Under the pieces are notes generated by a model. That model saw only the letters and a list, made by a program, of their open reading frames with translations. It did not search any database and was not told the origin of the DNA. Source: Anticarsia gemmatalis (lineage: Eukaryota; Arthropoda; Insecta; Lepidoptera; Erebidae). From it: a stretch of DNA of 64,000 nucleotides. The stretch spans positions 9,183,501 to 9,247,500 of the forward strand of contig NC_134747.1 in assembly GCF_050436995.1 (NCBI RefSeq), read 5' to 3'. Both the position numbers and the translations under genes were made by a program. Of this stretch, positions 25,701-33,896 are shown piece by piece (the stretch's first letter is position 1; every line of letters starts with the position of its first letter).

Positions 25701-26849
25701 GAAAAGATTTTATACAATTCATACATACAATAATGCGAAAAGACTTTTTCCCCGACCTAACATATTGAAAAACTTTGTACAAAATAAATAAAAATAGCCA
25801 AGATTAGGATACCTATTTCATACATCATTAAAATAAAACCTCAAAAATATTTTCGACACACCAGCTTATTTAACACGATTCTCTAAATTATCTTAAAACA
25901 ATCCTTATATTTGAAATTTTTTTCATTAAAGTATTTAAAATGTTTAATCAACCAAGGTTAATTTTTTGTACCTATATAACTTAATTTCCAAATGCCTTGA
26001 CGTGCATTGATGTTCAATAGCATTTTGTCATTCATCTTTAGTCCTATTTTTGAACTATCTTTAGTCCTATTATGATTTACCGGACACATTACCAAACATT
26101 GGGTTGAAACGTACTTCTGAGAATTTTCATCTGATAAATCTCGAATCTTTGCCCGACTAAGTCGATCCCAAGACCTCATGATCCATAGTTGCTTACACTA
26201 GCATTTAGACCGCGGATAAATTTACATACTCCGTAATACGATTCTTTATACTCCTCTTTTTCTAACCAGAAGATGTGTAAACAGGTCAAATGAAAAGTTA
26301 AAACGTAAAAATCTTGATAAAGAAAATTAACACGTTGACTTACTACTCTGGCCAGTTGTAAAAATGTTACGACATAATAATATTTCAAATTAATCTAATG
26401 TAATATGCTTATTTAGTAGTGTACTTTATGATCGACTTCGCATTTTTTTAATAATATTGAAAACTGATATTATTTTTTTATTTAGGGCTCAGAGAAGCTC
26501 GCATTTAGACCATACGTCAGCCAGTTAAAGGAATTGGATTCAGAGGTTTGTAATGTTCTTATAATAATTTCAATTGTAACTTTTTTGCACTATAGCATGA
26601 ACTCTTTTTAGCCCACTCGAAAATGATGAGCAATTTTTTTGTCATTATAAAGCGGGATAAAGGAACGTTTGATAAATGACTGTTTATTTATCAGAAGATT
26701 TAAAATAATCGTGCGAGAATATTAATTTAAAAATAGTATGAATATTCCAGTCCGGGCGAGAAGCATTTAAAAAAATTGCTGACTCGAAGATCAGAAGACA
26801 GGCAGCACCACGGAAAATAACGCCGCATATAGTCAAGTTAAAGGGCTAA
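19689..26849 (+). CDS. Secreted, charge-segregated protein of unknown family (21 coding exons, 569 aa)
   Basis: Joined exons: 19689-19742, 19821-19848, 19937-20275, 21143-21163, 21293-21349, 21647-21664, 21857-21925, 22193-22225, 22301-22354, 22459-22503, 22601-22648, 22948-23022, 23100-23282, 23755-23874, 24197-24253, 24534-24572, 24901-24945, 25026-25094, 25302-25498, 26486-26545, 26751-26849. All phases agree and the total is 1710 nt with one terminal stop. Order of the protein: signal peptide (about 1-20), acidic Asp/Gly region (83-137), short modules (141-256), Lys/Arg-rich domain (about 257-341), four-Cys module (342-381), acidic-to-mixed modules (382-451), Ser/Gly/acidic linker (about 460-517), basic tail (518-569). 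The next in-frame ATG upstream (19662) would add MSTFIRCDT; 19689 was chosen because it puts a short polar N-end directly before the hydrophobic core. Exons 3-18 are all phase 1-1. No known domain is recognised. Extracellular structural or matrix use is inferred from the signal peptide and low complexity. Weakest calls are exons 4, 6, 8 and 10. Confidence 0.8.
19821..19848 (+). CDS. Exon 2 (28 nt)
   Basis: Lies between acceptor 'tttacttag' and donor 'gttggt'. Encodes VTTEPRINS plus one base, turning the frame from phase 0 to phase 1, the phase of all following borders up to exon 19. The donor is weak but the frame fit on both sides is exact. Confidence 0.7.
19937..20275 (+). CDS. Exon 3: acidic Asp/Gly exon
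   Basis: Acceptor 'gctttttag', donor GTAAGT. Residues 28-140. A mixed polar stretch (28-82, with LSDEEYDKLSD) is followed by alternating blocks D12-E-G9, D9-E-G5, D-N-D9-G3 and D4-KEN. Both Asp codons GAT and GAC are mixed through the first two blocks, while the third is mostly pure GAT. The low-complexity frame on the opposite strand (poly-His or poly-Ile) is a shadow of this exon. Confidence 0.88.
20098..20262 (+). repeat. GAY/GGN coding low-complexity repeat
   Basis: A trinucleotide-rich tract encoding the Asp and Gly blocks of exon 3. The run at about 20218-20244 is seven or more near-pure GAT repeats and is the part most likely to vary in length between individuals. Confidence 0.85.
20276..21142 (+). 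other. Intron 3 (867 nt)
   Basis: GT-AG intron between exons 3 and 4. It carries a 5'-truncated SINE inserted on the minus strand (20797-20986). I see no other coding segment with paired splice sites. Confidence 0.7.
20797..20986 (-). mobile_element. 5S-headed SINE, 5'-truncated copy
   Basis: The reverse complement matches the SINE at 15450-15720 from 'tctatggatgggtgaccgc' through the 3' end, with tail 'gataagaagaagaat'. The 5' part is missing beyond about 20986, as expected from incomplete reverse transcription. It lies in intron 3 in antisense orientation. Confidence 0.8.
21143..21163 (+). CDS. Exon 4: 21-nt microexon
   Basis: A strong acceptor (poly-T then CAG) and donor GTAAAC flank 21 nt that read DGSGFSA plus one base in frame, continuing the phase-1 series. 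Being so short it is less certain than its neighbours, and it can be skipped without changing the frame. Confidence 0.6.
21293..21349 (+). CDS. Exon 5
   Basis: Acceptor 'ttttattttcag', donor GTAAGT. Encodes GDTFTPLELIPLTKKFKSK plus one base; phase 1 at both ends. Confidence 0.75.
21647..21664 (+). CDS. Exon 6: 18-nt microexon with GC donor
   Basis: Acceptor 'atattacag'. Reading 18 nt (LQTPMG plus one base) ends in phase 1 only if the donor is GCAAGT at 21665. The nearby GTATAC at 21669 would leave phase 2 and run into a stop in exon 7. The GC donor matches the usual GC-AG consensus from +1 to +6. The exon could be absent from the mature mRNA, since skipping it keeps the frame. Confidence 0.45.
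21695..21792 (-). mobile_element. LINE 3'-end fragment
   Basis: The minus strand reads 'ccctttctcattctgaaagg' followed by 'aggccactacgcatcagtgg', a diverged form of the 3' end common to lepidopteran LINEs ('...ggaggcccgtgcccagcagtggg'). It lies in intron 6. It is identified from recall of this motif, not by database search. Confidence 0.45.
21857..21925 (+). CDS. Exon 7
   Basis: Acceptor 'tttattccag', donor GTACGT. Encodes a 23-residue module ending in KSLQDMADSIFSAY; phase 1-1. It is a moderately hydrophobic, possibly helical segment. Confidence 0.75.
22193..22225 (+). CDS. Exon 8 (33 nt)
   Basis: Acceptor 'tttcttttcag', donor GTACTT (weak). Encodes FFTTKRIVILR plus one base, phase 1-1. 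It is short and hydrophobic/basic; frame fit and acceptor are good, donor only fair. Confidence 0.6.
22301..22354 (+). CDS. Exon 9
   Basis: Acceptor 'ttgcttgtag', donor GTATAC. Encodes DEDIPGLDALQALALNGE plus one base, phase 1-1. It is an acidic, leucine/alanine-rich module. Confidence 0.72.
22459..22503 (+). CDS. Exon 10 (45 nt)
   Basis: The acceptor at 'acctag' (22458) with donor GTATGG gives VRFIMRTQPRETGEE plus one base in phase 1-1. The AG at 22450 puts a stop in frame. Another in-frame choice, the AG at 22494, would leave a 9-nt exon. The exact acceptor is therefore uncertain. Confidence 0.5.
22601..22648 (+). CDS. Exon 11
   Basis: Acceptor 'gtatgacag', donor GTAAGT. Encodes GKVSNWLRSPRKCRYK plus one base, phase 1-1. 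It holds the only cysteine outside exon 14 and starts the basic half of the protein. Confidence 0.75.
22687..22848 (+). repeat. Unclassified interspersed repeat, copy 3
   Basis: Lies in intron 11. It shares 'aattctgtacagtc', 'gaggcgctgatcaga', 'tacaaaatttctc' and the terminal 'gatacaggta' with copy 1 in the same order. Sense orientation relative to the host gene. Confidence 0.75.
22948..23022 (+). CDS. Exon 12: basic module
   Basis: Acceptor 'taacttgcag', donor GTAAAT. Encodes 25 residues rich in Lys/Arg, including KRQQKKRLKREKIRRRQI; phase 1-1. The spacing of charges would allow an amphipathic or charged single helix. Confidence 0.8.
23100..23282 (+). CDS. Exon 13: Lys/Arg-rich domain
   Basis: Acceptor 'attttatag', donor GTAAAT. 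61 residues of which about 29 are Lys or Arg and only two are acidic, with clusters such as RKKPKNRKRARRSRKK. In a secreted protein such a block could bind the acidic Asp region or polyanions, and it offers many dibasic sites. In a cytosolic isoform lacking the signal peptide it would act like a nuclear or nucleolar signal. Phase 1-1. Confidence 0.85.
23283..23754 (+). other. Intron 13 (472 nt)
   Basis: GT-AG intron with no in-frame exon candidate or recognised repeat. Confidence 0.7.
23755..23874 (+). CDS. Exon 14: four-cysteine module
   Basis: Acceptor 'tttaatttcag', donor GTGAGT. 40 residues with spacing C-x5-C-x8-C-x5-C (CTWEYEC, then CFLNAPC). It also contains NKT and NDT N-glycosylation sequons. 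It probably folds around two disulfides in the secretory pathway. I cannot match the spacing to a named domain. Confidence 0.82.
23875..24196 (+). other. Intron 14 with possible TE remnant
   Basis: The segment around 23985-24110 contains 'aaatcggttaagccgttt' followed by an A-run, which resembles a common lepidopteran repeat phrase. The class is not determined. The small ORFs that overlap it look like chance. Confidence 0.4.
24197..24253 (+). CDS. Exon 15
   Basis: Acceptor 'actttacag', donor GTAAGA. Encodes EFVPTTDKPEPMPQNLRRM plus one base; phase 1-1. A proline-rich linker. Confidence 0.78.
24439..24510 (+). mobile_element. 5S-headed SINE, 3'-end fragment
   Basis: Contains 'aaaggccttcgggcggcttg' and 'aggttgaccactaaccata', the 3' part of the SINE at 15450-15720, ending in 'gataagaaaaataa'. 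Strong 5' truncation. It sits in intron 15 just upstream of the acceptor of exon 16. Confidence 0.75.
24534..24572 (+). CDS. Exon 16
   Basis: Acceptor 'acgtccacag', donor GTAAGT. Encodes LGIDPIDEDVERI plus one base; phase 1-1; acidic. Confidence 0.75.
24765..24852 (+). mobile_element. LINE 3'-end fragment
   Basis: Ends in 'gcccagcagtgtgacaataa' and 'aactga', close to the 3' ends of lepidopteran LINEs. It lies in intron 16, sense orientation. Identified from recall of the motif. Confidence 0.45.
24901..24945 (+). CDS. Exon 17
   Basis: Acceptor 'gtttatcacag', donor GTAACC. Encodes IKNHMLLVKPENVVQ plus one base; phase 1-1. Confidence 0.75.
25026..25094 (+). CDS. Exon 18
   Basis: Acceptor 'atcttatag', donor GTGAGT. 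Encodes a 23-residue module with NLEEYFNSILLYQDPL; phase 1-1. The open frame continues through the whole of intron 18 into exon 19, so retention would give a longer product. Confidence 0.75.
25095..25301 (+). other. Intron 18, open and in frame (207 nt)
   Basis: It has a strong donor (GTGAGT) and a good acceptor ('aattttttag'). It is exactly 69 codons long and contains no stop in the frame that joins exons 18 and 19. It is either an intron that can be retained or coding sequence of the main isoform. The encoded peptide is Ser/Phe/Leu-rich with one Cys, unlike the charged neighbours. Confidence 0.6.
25302..25498 (+). CDS. Exon 19: Ser/Gly/acidic linker
   Basis: Enters in phase 1 and leaves in phase 0 at donor GTATTT after GKQ. 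Contains ASGSASGSGSDDEGK and further Ser/Glu/Asp/Lys-rich sequence, a flexible, potentially heavily phosphorylated or glycosylated linker. A nearer GTAAAC at 25491 would keep phase 1 but not fit exon 20, so 25499 was chosen. Confidence 0.78.
25499..26485 (+). other. Intron 19 (987 nt)
   Basis: The longest intron of the gene. It contains a mariner-type MITE at 25549-25757. The remainder is AT-rich without exon candidates. Confidence 0.7.
25549..25757. mobile_element. Mariner-type MITE with near-perfect TIRs (209 bp)
   Basis: Left end GGTCGGGGAAAAAGTCTTTT and right end its exact complement; the match extends to about 28 nt before the first mismatch. TA flanks both ends (25547-25548 and 25758-25759), the target duplication of Tc1/mariner elements. 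There is no transposase. Near-identical ends suggest recent movement compared with the other MITEs in this window. Confidence 0.88.
26486..26545 (+). CDS. Exon 20
   Basis: Acceptor 'tttatttag', donor GTTTGT. Encodes GSEKLAFRPYVSQLKELDSE; phase 0-0. Confidence 0.75.
26751..26849 (+). CDS. Exon 21: terminal exon
   Basis: Acceptor 'gaatattccag'. Encodes 32 residues ending in HIVKLKG, basic overall (KKIADSKIRRQ, PRKI), then TAA at 26847-26849. Confidence 0.78.
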   Translation, partial: SGREAFKKIADSKIRRQAAPRKITPHIVKLKG

Positions 26850-26857
26850 CATCACTA

Positions 26858-26863
26858 AATAAA
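26858..26863 (+). terminator. Poly(A) signal AATAAA
   Basis: Nine nt after the stop codon of the 21-exon gene. A second AATAAA at 26981-26986 could serve a longer 3' UTR. Confidence 0.55.
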
Positions 26864-28509
26864 ACGATCTACTTCAGTAGGAACATAAATGTTTCAAAAC
26901 TCGTTCGTATTTTCTTTCAATGACCTGTCAAGACCCAAAACTATTTCAAACTAAAATACTATTTCTTCAAAGGAACACTGAATAAATATTAAACAGGTAA
27001 CAATATAAAATAGGTATAGTTTTTAGTTATATCTTTCGCAAATATCGTGGGTCTTCTAGGGGTAATATTTGTATGTGTAATAAATAATAAAAGGTGAAAG
27101 GTTACACGCGCCGGCCGACTCCCGGCCCATATACTTGGAGTTGTAGTATCGCTTTGAAGTCGGACAAGGCCACCACCCACAGGCTGCAGATGTCCCGGAA
27201 ATGAATGACAACGATCGGAATCGCACCACACCATTCAATACCCATTAATGTTTAAAATACCCTTATTATAAAGAAGGTTGAATGCAAACAAGAGAACGAA
27301 TAAATAGACCTTATTTTTACCAATGAAAATGCAGACAAAGCTCCATGTTTCAGTAATAGAAGTTAAATTGCTGACCTCTATATTATTCTTGTCAGGACAT
27401 GCAATAATGCTAAAACCTGTTCTACATTTAAGTAAATTTGACCTGTACCAAATACGTGTTGTAAAGACAAATAACCGTATTCTGTCGATTTTCGTAAATA
27501 ATGTTACCAAATTTATCAGAAACTCTATTCTTTTTACACATAACTCATAAAACTTTCCTTAGTGTAAATCCTGTTTGATTGAACAGAGCAACAGTGCATA
27601 AGCAAACACAAGCGTTTGATCTGAAGCCTAATAACTGGTAGCCGCGTCAATCCGGTTACCGAGGTAATGCTGTAATCGCGTCGAGTAATACCACTAGTTT
27701 GCATCTCATCAAACTAGAGATGATATGATACACTAACGTTTCACCAGTGATCGTCATTACACATCTACTATTACTTAATTACCTAGTAATTGTCCTGGAT
27801 TTACTAGTTATCGTATTTGTGTAAATTACTGTATTTCTTTATTGAAAACTTCAAACACTTAAAGAATGTACTAGGCGGTCTTAATGCCTAAGGCGTTCTC
27901 TTAGTCTACCTAAGGGTTATCCAGAGACACAAAAAGAAGTTGGCTATAATCGCCAATAACCAGTAACTATTTTGGTATCAGTGCTCCTACAGTTACCTAC
28001 AGTTAATTTAACTTTAAACATTTCTCACTTTTGTTACTTAGATTTTTCTGCTTGACAGGGTTTATATAGGACTACACTTTTTTCTCGACCCTAATTTCGG
28101 AATCAATATATTATATTTCACGCTGTATAGTTCGCTAAAAGCCAATAAAAGTTGCAAAATATTTGACACAAATTGAATTGGAGTTAAGAGTAACAATTAA
28201 GTGCAAGCGAATGATGCTGTCCTGAAACAAACGGAGCAACATGGTGGATTACAAATAAGCTAACAGTCGCAGACGTGTACGTTACGATACGTGAATATTT
28301 GGAAGGCTGACATTTCAATTTGACTTTGTAACGCTCGGTTAGCAACAGCTGTGAATCGTGAGCGAGTTTTGATAGGTCCAAGCATGCGAGTGACAGTACA
28401 AGCTGTACCAAATGTTAACTGCATACTGATAGTTTTTGACTGGAAGGATCGATAAGTAATAAAATTAAGTATTTCTATCAAATGGTTTAGTGTGACAAAA
28501 TATTTAATT
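26864..28509. other. Downstream non-coding stretch
   Basis: Possible 3' UTR to about 27000. A GC-rich fragment at 27105-27235 is open on the minus strand in two frames but shows no protein I know; it may be part of a repeat. The rest is AT-rich with no recognised feature. Confidence 0.5.
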
Positions 28510-28683
28510 CCGTAGCTCGATTTTCTTTTACTATTGACTACCGGCAACCGCCTAGCTATCAAGAAAATTTACACGATAATCTGTTTAGCGCCTTTACAAG
28601 GCTCCGTAAGAACTATTTTGTCAATACCTACATTTTATATGTCAAACTCTCGATACTCGACAGTACCGACTGTAAATAATTGC
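28510..28683 (-). repeat. Unclassified interspersed repeat, copy 4
   Basis: Minus-strand copy of the family at 12624 and 22687. Reading the minus strand it has 'cagtcggtact', a 'caaaatagttctta' block, 'gcgcta', 'ttcttgatagctaggcggtt' and 'tcgagctacgg', matching copy 1 in order. Confidence 0.75.
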
Positions 28684-29529
28684 GGTACAGATACTTTGTC
28701 TGGAAATTAAGACAGGCTGTCAATAGTAATTTGTGTTATCTTATATTAAATACCGTTGTTAACTAAACATTTTTCTGAAAAAATAGCTAAATAACTATTA
28801 AATAGTTCAACAAACCAGTAAATTCGTGGTCATTAAACGATTTTAATTTTGAAAGTGTTATTAATATGAAGGTATTTTTTACATTCATAGCTGTCCCATT
28901 GAATTTCACGGCTGATATGATGACCCAAAAATGCTTTATTAAAAATATAATCCATTTAACCCGTGGCATGCATACATACAAATCGTCAAACCATTGTGTA
29001 AACGGCACACTCGTTTAATTACTTATTCCCCCTGACCCCTTTTGTATTTTTTGTCAGTTCAGTGTACAGGCATACACACATTATATCACATGAAACAAGG
29101 TATGTTGCATTAGTCTAATAAAAAATATCTAAAATGTCATCGTCGCAAACCGTTACTCTTTAACCTTTAATTAAACTGCTAAGTTAAACTAGCTGCTGCT
29201 TCTCTGTCCCCTATTATAACAAGCATTTGATATAAAAAAAGAATTTTCTGATCGTATTTATTCCTAACATACCTATGGTCCAGTGAACTTGTAACTGGGC
29301 AATCAATATCTCGTAATCATTGATGAGGAATCAACGAAGCAACAGCCTCATCTATTACAAATCCATCTCAAGCTAAATCAATTTTATCGACATTTGAGAT
29401 GACACGGGATATCATGTGATGACAGTTTCGACGTTGTATCTAAACATGTTGTCCTAGCTTCATATTTCAGAAATTGATTCTAATAGGTGTGCGGTGCGAC
29501 AGGTGAGCACACCCAATTACATTTCGATC

Positions 29530-29646
29530 AGGGCAGCGCCGGCGGCGCGTGCGGTCGCCCTAACCGGATTATTGGCCAGCGGCGCGGTGCGGCGGCGGCG
29601 CGGTGGCAGGACGGCGCGGGCGCGGCGCCGGGGCCGACGACCTCGC
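29530..29646. promoter_or_regulatory. CpG-dense island
   Basis: One of the most GC-rich blocks in the window, dominated by 'gcggcg' and 'ggcgcgg' units. The plus frame through it is an Arg/Ala-rich peptide typical of a GC-biased non-coding block, so I favour a promoter or 5' UTR over coding. The motif 'gacaggtgagc' at about 29499 could be a splice donor of a minor exon. Confidence 0.35.
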
Positions 29647-32600
29647 ATTATAATTCGATATAGATTCATCAACAACTTAACAACATTCACCTAGCTCCAC
29701 GACTGAGATTAGAGACCTTTGACCGGTGAACTTTACGCAAGTTTGTTTTACTAATAAACCAGTTTGGAACATTCAGTTCTTACTAAGTGGCTGCTATTGT
29801 TTCCAGTCGAGTGTCTAGTTGGAATCTATTGATTACATTGTTTATTTGTAGTGCCAATTAGAAATAAGCAAATTACTAATTGATTCCATTAAATACCGTC
29901 CATAGACGACGACCCTTTTGGCAAAGCTGACTAAAAATAGTTTTAGGAATGTTCACAACATAGCTGCCTGTATGAGAAATCACTCGACAACTCCACCCGG
30001 ACAACAAAGAAAAACGAGAAAAATGATGTTGTCTAGTGCCTAGTTTACAACAAGCAAAAAAATATTGCACCAGTATGCATCGAGGCGGAAACTGATAGAA
30101 CGTAGACAAACATTGAAATGTGATACACTACTGTGCTTTTCATACAGAAATAGTAAAATGAAAAATAAACTAGAACACATATTGCGCTGACACGATTGGT
30201 TGAAAACACAGTAAAGCACAATGCGGTTAAATATTTTGATAGTGAATTGATGAATTTACGATGTTTATCTTTCATCTATGAGTTTGTATATAACAATGCG
30301 TTACATTGTTACATGACAGCGCACTTTCAATTAATAGGGTACCGTATCGATTGGTACCTAAGTAACTTCAAAGGATTCCGATGACCCAAATATGTCAGTA
30401 TATCAAAAAGGTCGTAATCTGATTACGTCGTTGATTCCCGGCTCGTTTTCTTTTCGTATTCACGAAACGTCTATTCAACTTTAATTCTTTTAAGGCTTCC
30501 ATCGCCTAATTATTTAACGGGAAGAGTTTTGTTTCATTAACAAATTATGTCATACTTTTGTATTGTAGTTTTTTTCGTAGTCTACTTTATTATGGGTAGG
30601 TAAGTATTTTAAAAATCTTTGTCCCAGTTTCAGTCCTACCCAGTATTGCTACTGTCCATATTATGTAAATAGGTAAGAGAATAAAAAACATAGTAAATAA
30701 GAAAATCTAAATATTAGTAAACAACCGAAAATAAACATGTGTATGACTTGAAGAGTTTATAGATATGCTTTAAAACGTAACATAATCCACAACCATACAA
30801 ACTTGCTTATAAAAACTTTACAGCAAGAAAAGGAAAATCACAATCTGTATCTAAAAGATGCTTTCTTCGTATGCTGGATTCTTTGAAATGTCAAAACTTA
30901 ATGCTATTTATAAATTATCATAATACTGCTTTACACTCATGTGGAACTAAGATCGCTCACAATTATTGCCATCGGGGCATTGCTGTCTGTCACACTATCT
31001 ACAATGATAATAAGAGAAAAACAAACTGTTTGACGCAACTAATTACAGTGCGATACAAGTGCATTATTCTCTTCGCAATGTCTCATGCATCGACGATTAC
31101 GAATTCTCACAGCAAAAAACAAGTTCGCTGTACTAATAAAAGAGTAATACGAAGTTAATTAAAAACTGAATCAGATAAAGCGCAAATTCTATTTAGCTGA
31201 ACGTGGAGATTCCACTCGTCCATTATGAATAGCGATCTCACTATTTACTTAACCTGTTTCAGAGAAAGAGACAAAACCCGCACTCGTTTCACGTGGATTC
31301 TGCACCGACACGAGCACAAAGGAAATAAATGACTGTCACTGCGGAAATAGAATTGACCTATCCCATTGCACAATCTTTTATCTAACCTTTTTACGTAACA
31401 GACGCTTTCTTTGAAATTATTATTTGCACTTAACTCTGGGAAACGTGTTTCAATTACCTCCCTTGAAAGCATGTGAGGCAATTGCTTGGAAGTCCCATAA
31501 AGGGACACACCTTAGCGAAGTTACGCCACTTCTAAAATATTCAAATCTCGGGGGCGACTTTCCCCGTGCTCCAGTAAAATGCAAAACAAGGAAAGTTTCC
31601 CCCTAAATCAGCGGAGTCAGCAGAACGGCTCCCAGCGAGCGCGCGACAAGCACGCGGACAACAAACAAACTTTCATTTAGCTACAGCGGTCGCGTTACTC
31701 CAATTTCTGCTAAAAGATGCTTTATTTCAGTTAGATAAATAACTCAGCGTCATGCCATAGGCTTACTTATAATTAGTTTGTCGAAGGGGTTTGTCATTCA
31801 GTATTCATGATAAAGATATAATTAAATCACTAGTTGCCATGGAATGCTGGGATACGATTTTAAACTAGACATAAAGAAGAACTTATGTGTTACACTAAAC
31901 ATATTTTCACGAAAAACCGAAATTGAAATAGTCATTTCTTGTTTGATTAATGGAAACTCACATCAATAACAGAGCCCAAAACTAATGAGTGTGTAGTCTG
32001 AGTGCAGATGGAACACTGTTACGTAACGGGCTCCTGCTCACATTGTAATCTTGTTATTCACACACGTAGCATTTGTTATGAAACGGATGTTTGAACTAGT
32101 TACCGATACGAGTGCACGGATAGTTATCCATAGCCGGATATTTTCATTGAAATTTTTGTTTACGGACATTCACAGTGAATTGCGGACACAGAGAGGCAAT
32201 AACAGAACGCTGAACAACTCCCAGTGAAAACGCCAAACATTGTTCACCTATTAACTTCGAGAAGTTTTTTCAATAAAATATAGTCCGTAACAGCGCTGCT
32301 GAGAATGCAAACAATGGAGGAAAACAAACGAGATGGGCAGCTATTATCTCACTATAACCCAGTTTTGCATGGTGAGCGGGATAAACGAAACGAGGCTAAA
32401 TTGCTTACCAGTTGTTTTTTAAATGATCCCAAACTGTGAAAATACGCTGCTTCAGTTACTATCGCAAAAGTTTAAACAATTTTTCAGTGGAAATATGTAT
32501 TCAATTTTCCTTTTCTCTCACAACTACTAACGTCTATTACAAAATTAGACTGTGCTTACCTTGAAAATCAACGTTTACAATCTGGATTGGAAACGTAGTG

Positions 32601-33837
32601 TATCTGAAACAAAAAAATACGTTATTAGCACATTTTTTATGTGATCGAGTGCAGGGTGTGAAAACTAAAAACAAATGCTCACGTGTAGCTTGGTTTTTTA
32701 TAATATATGCAACTTAAGTATTTACACCTAACATCTATATAGTTTAGGAGTATATGTCACTCAACTGTTTATATTGTTCTAATGTATGTAATTATAATCT
32801 AATTATCCAACCTAACACACACATAGATGGGTTATAACACTATTGTTTATTAATTTGTATAGTAGTCTTTTGTTTTGCGTTGCGCAATAAAGAATGTAAG
32901 TACGGGTTGGGTCTCGGTGGTATATAATTAACATTGGCCTAGCAGGGCCGCAGGGGTAGCACATCCGCTGAGGATTGCGATCGGATCGCAGCACGCACTC
33001 TGGCCCCAACAGGCACTCGAGCCGCCTTCACTTTTTCACCTAGTCAAGTGATCTGAATAATAAAACTGTGTGCAATTCTTTAGCCTCTCGGCGGTGTCCT
33101 GAACAGAGCCATTGTGTCGCGTCCGTGTTCAAGAGCTTCGGGTGGCTTTAATTGTTTCATTATTACCCTTTCAACTTTTGCGTGCTCCACTTCCAAGTGT
33201 TACATTTTCGCTGACATTAAATTGTTTTAAGATTCTTCAATCAAGTTTTCTAAGTGTATTGTTTACTTCGTTTAATATTTAGATACACATCAACTTATCC
33301 CTCTCTACATCTTGCCTGTATACCTACGTATAAAGAGACCATTAATTTCAATTGTATAGCTATCCTACGTTTATTGAGCTGCCAAATAAATAAAAGTTCC
33401 TGCACATTAGCTCAGCCGCCATACGATAATAACCGACAAATATGACAAGGGAGCCTGTGAGTAACATCGGACCCATCAATATCTGTCATCAGTCACCGAG
33501 TAGAGTAGCCAAATAAAAATACACGCTCGGCCTCCATGACTTGATGCGAGGGTTCCTGTTTCGCTCTCATATTACATGAGATGACCTAATTCGATGGAAA
33601 TATTTCCCGTATCATCGGGGAGTTGAACTCTATTGACCAATAATTATGTTATTCATATTCCAATTTTCGTACATCTCGGTACAGAATTAAGCAAACCAGA
33701 TCATAGAAATTGTTTGCATAAAATATATTTAGGTGTGAACCAGATGAATAACAACTATGTCAAGGATGATAAGCAGAAAATTTCCTTTGAAAGCGCGGAA
33801 TAAGTCAACTTTAATAGTGAAGCGAGGACGCTCGGTG

Positions 33838-33896
33838 TTCGGCGCGGCCGTGGGCACGGTACTCGTCAACCGTGCTCTCCGCCGCCGCCGGTGCCT
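33838..33896. promoter_or_regulatory. GC-rich patch
   Basis: A CpG-rich block in AT-rich sequence; no core promoter or coding evidence. Confidence 0.2.

Noticed and set aside
27105..27235. GC-rich fragment open on the minus strand with a tRNA B-box-like 'ggtgcgattcc'
   Set aside because: No A box at proper spacing and no tRNA fold; not enough for a tRNA or SINE call.
33128..33155. Weak similarity to the SINE phrase 'ggccttcgggcggctt'
   Set aside because: Several mismatches and no extension; chance cannot be excluded.
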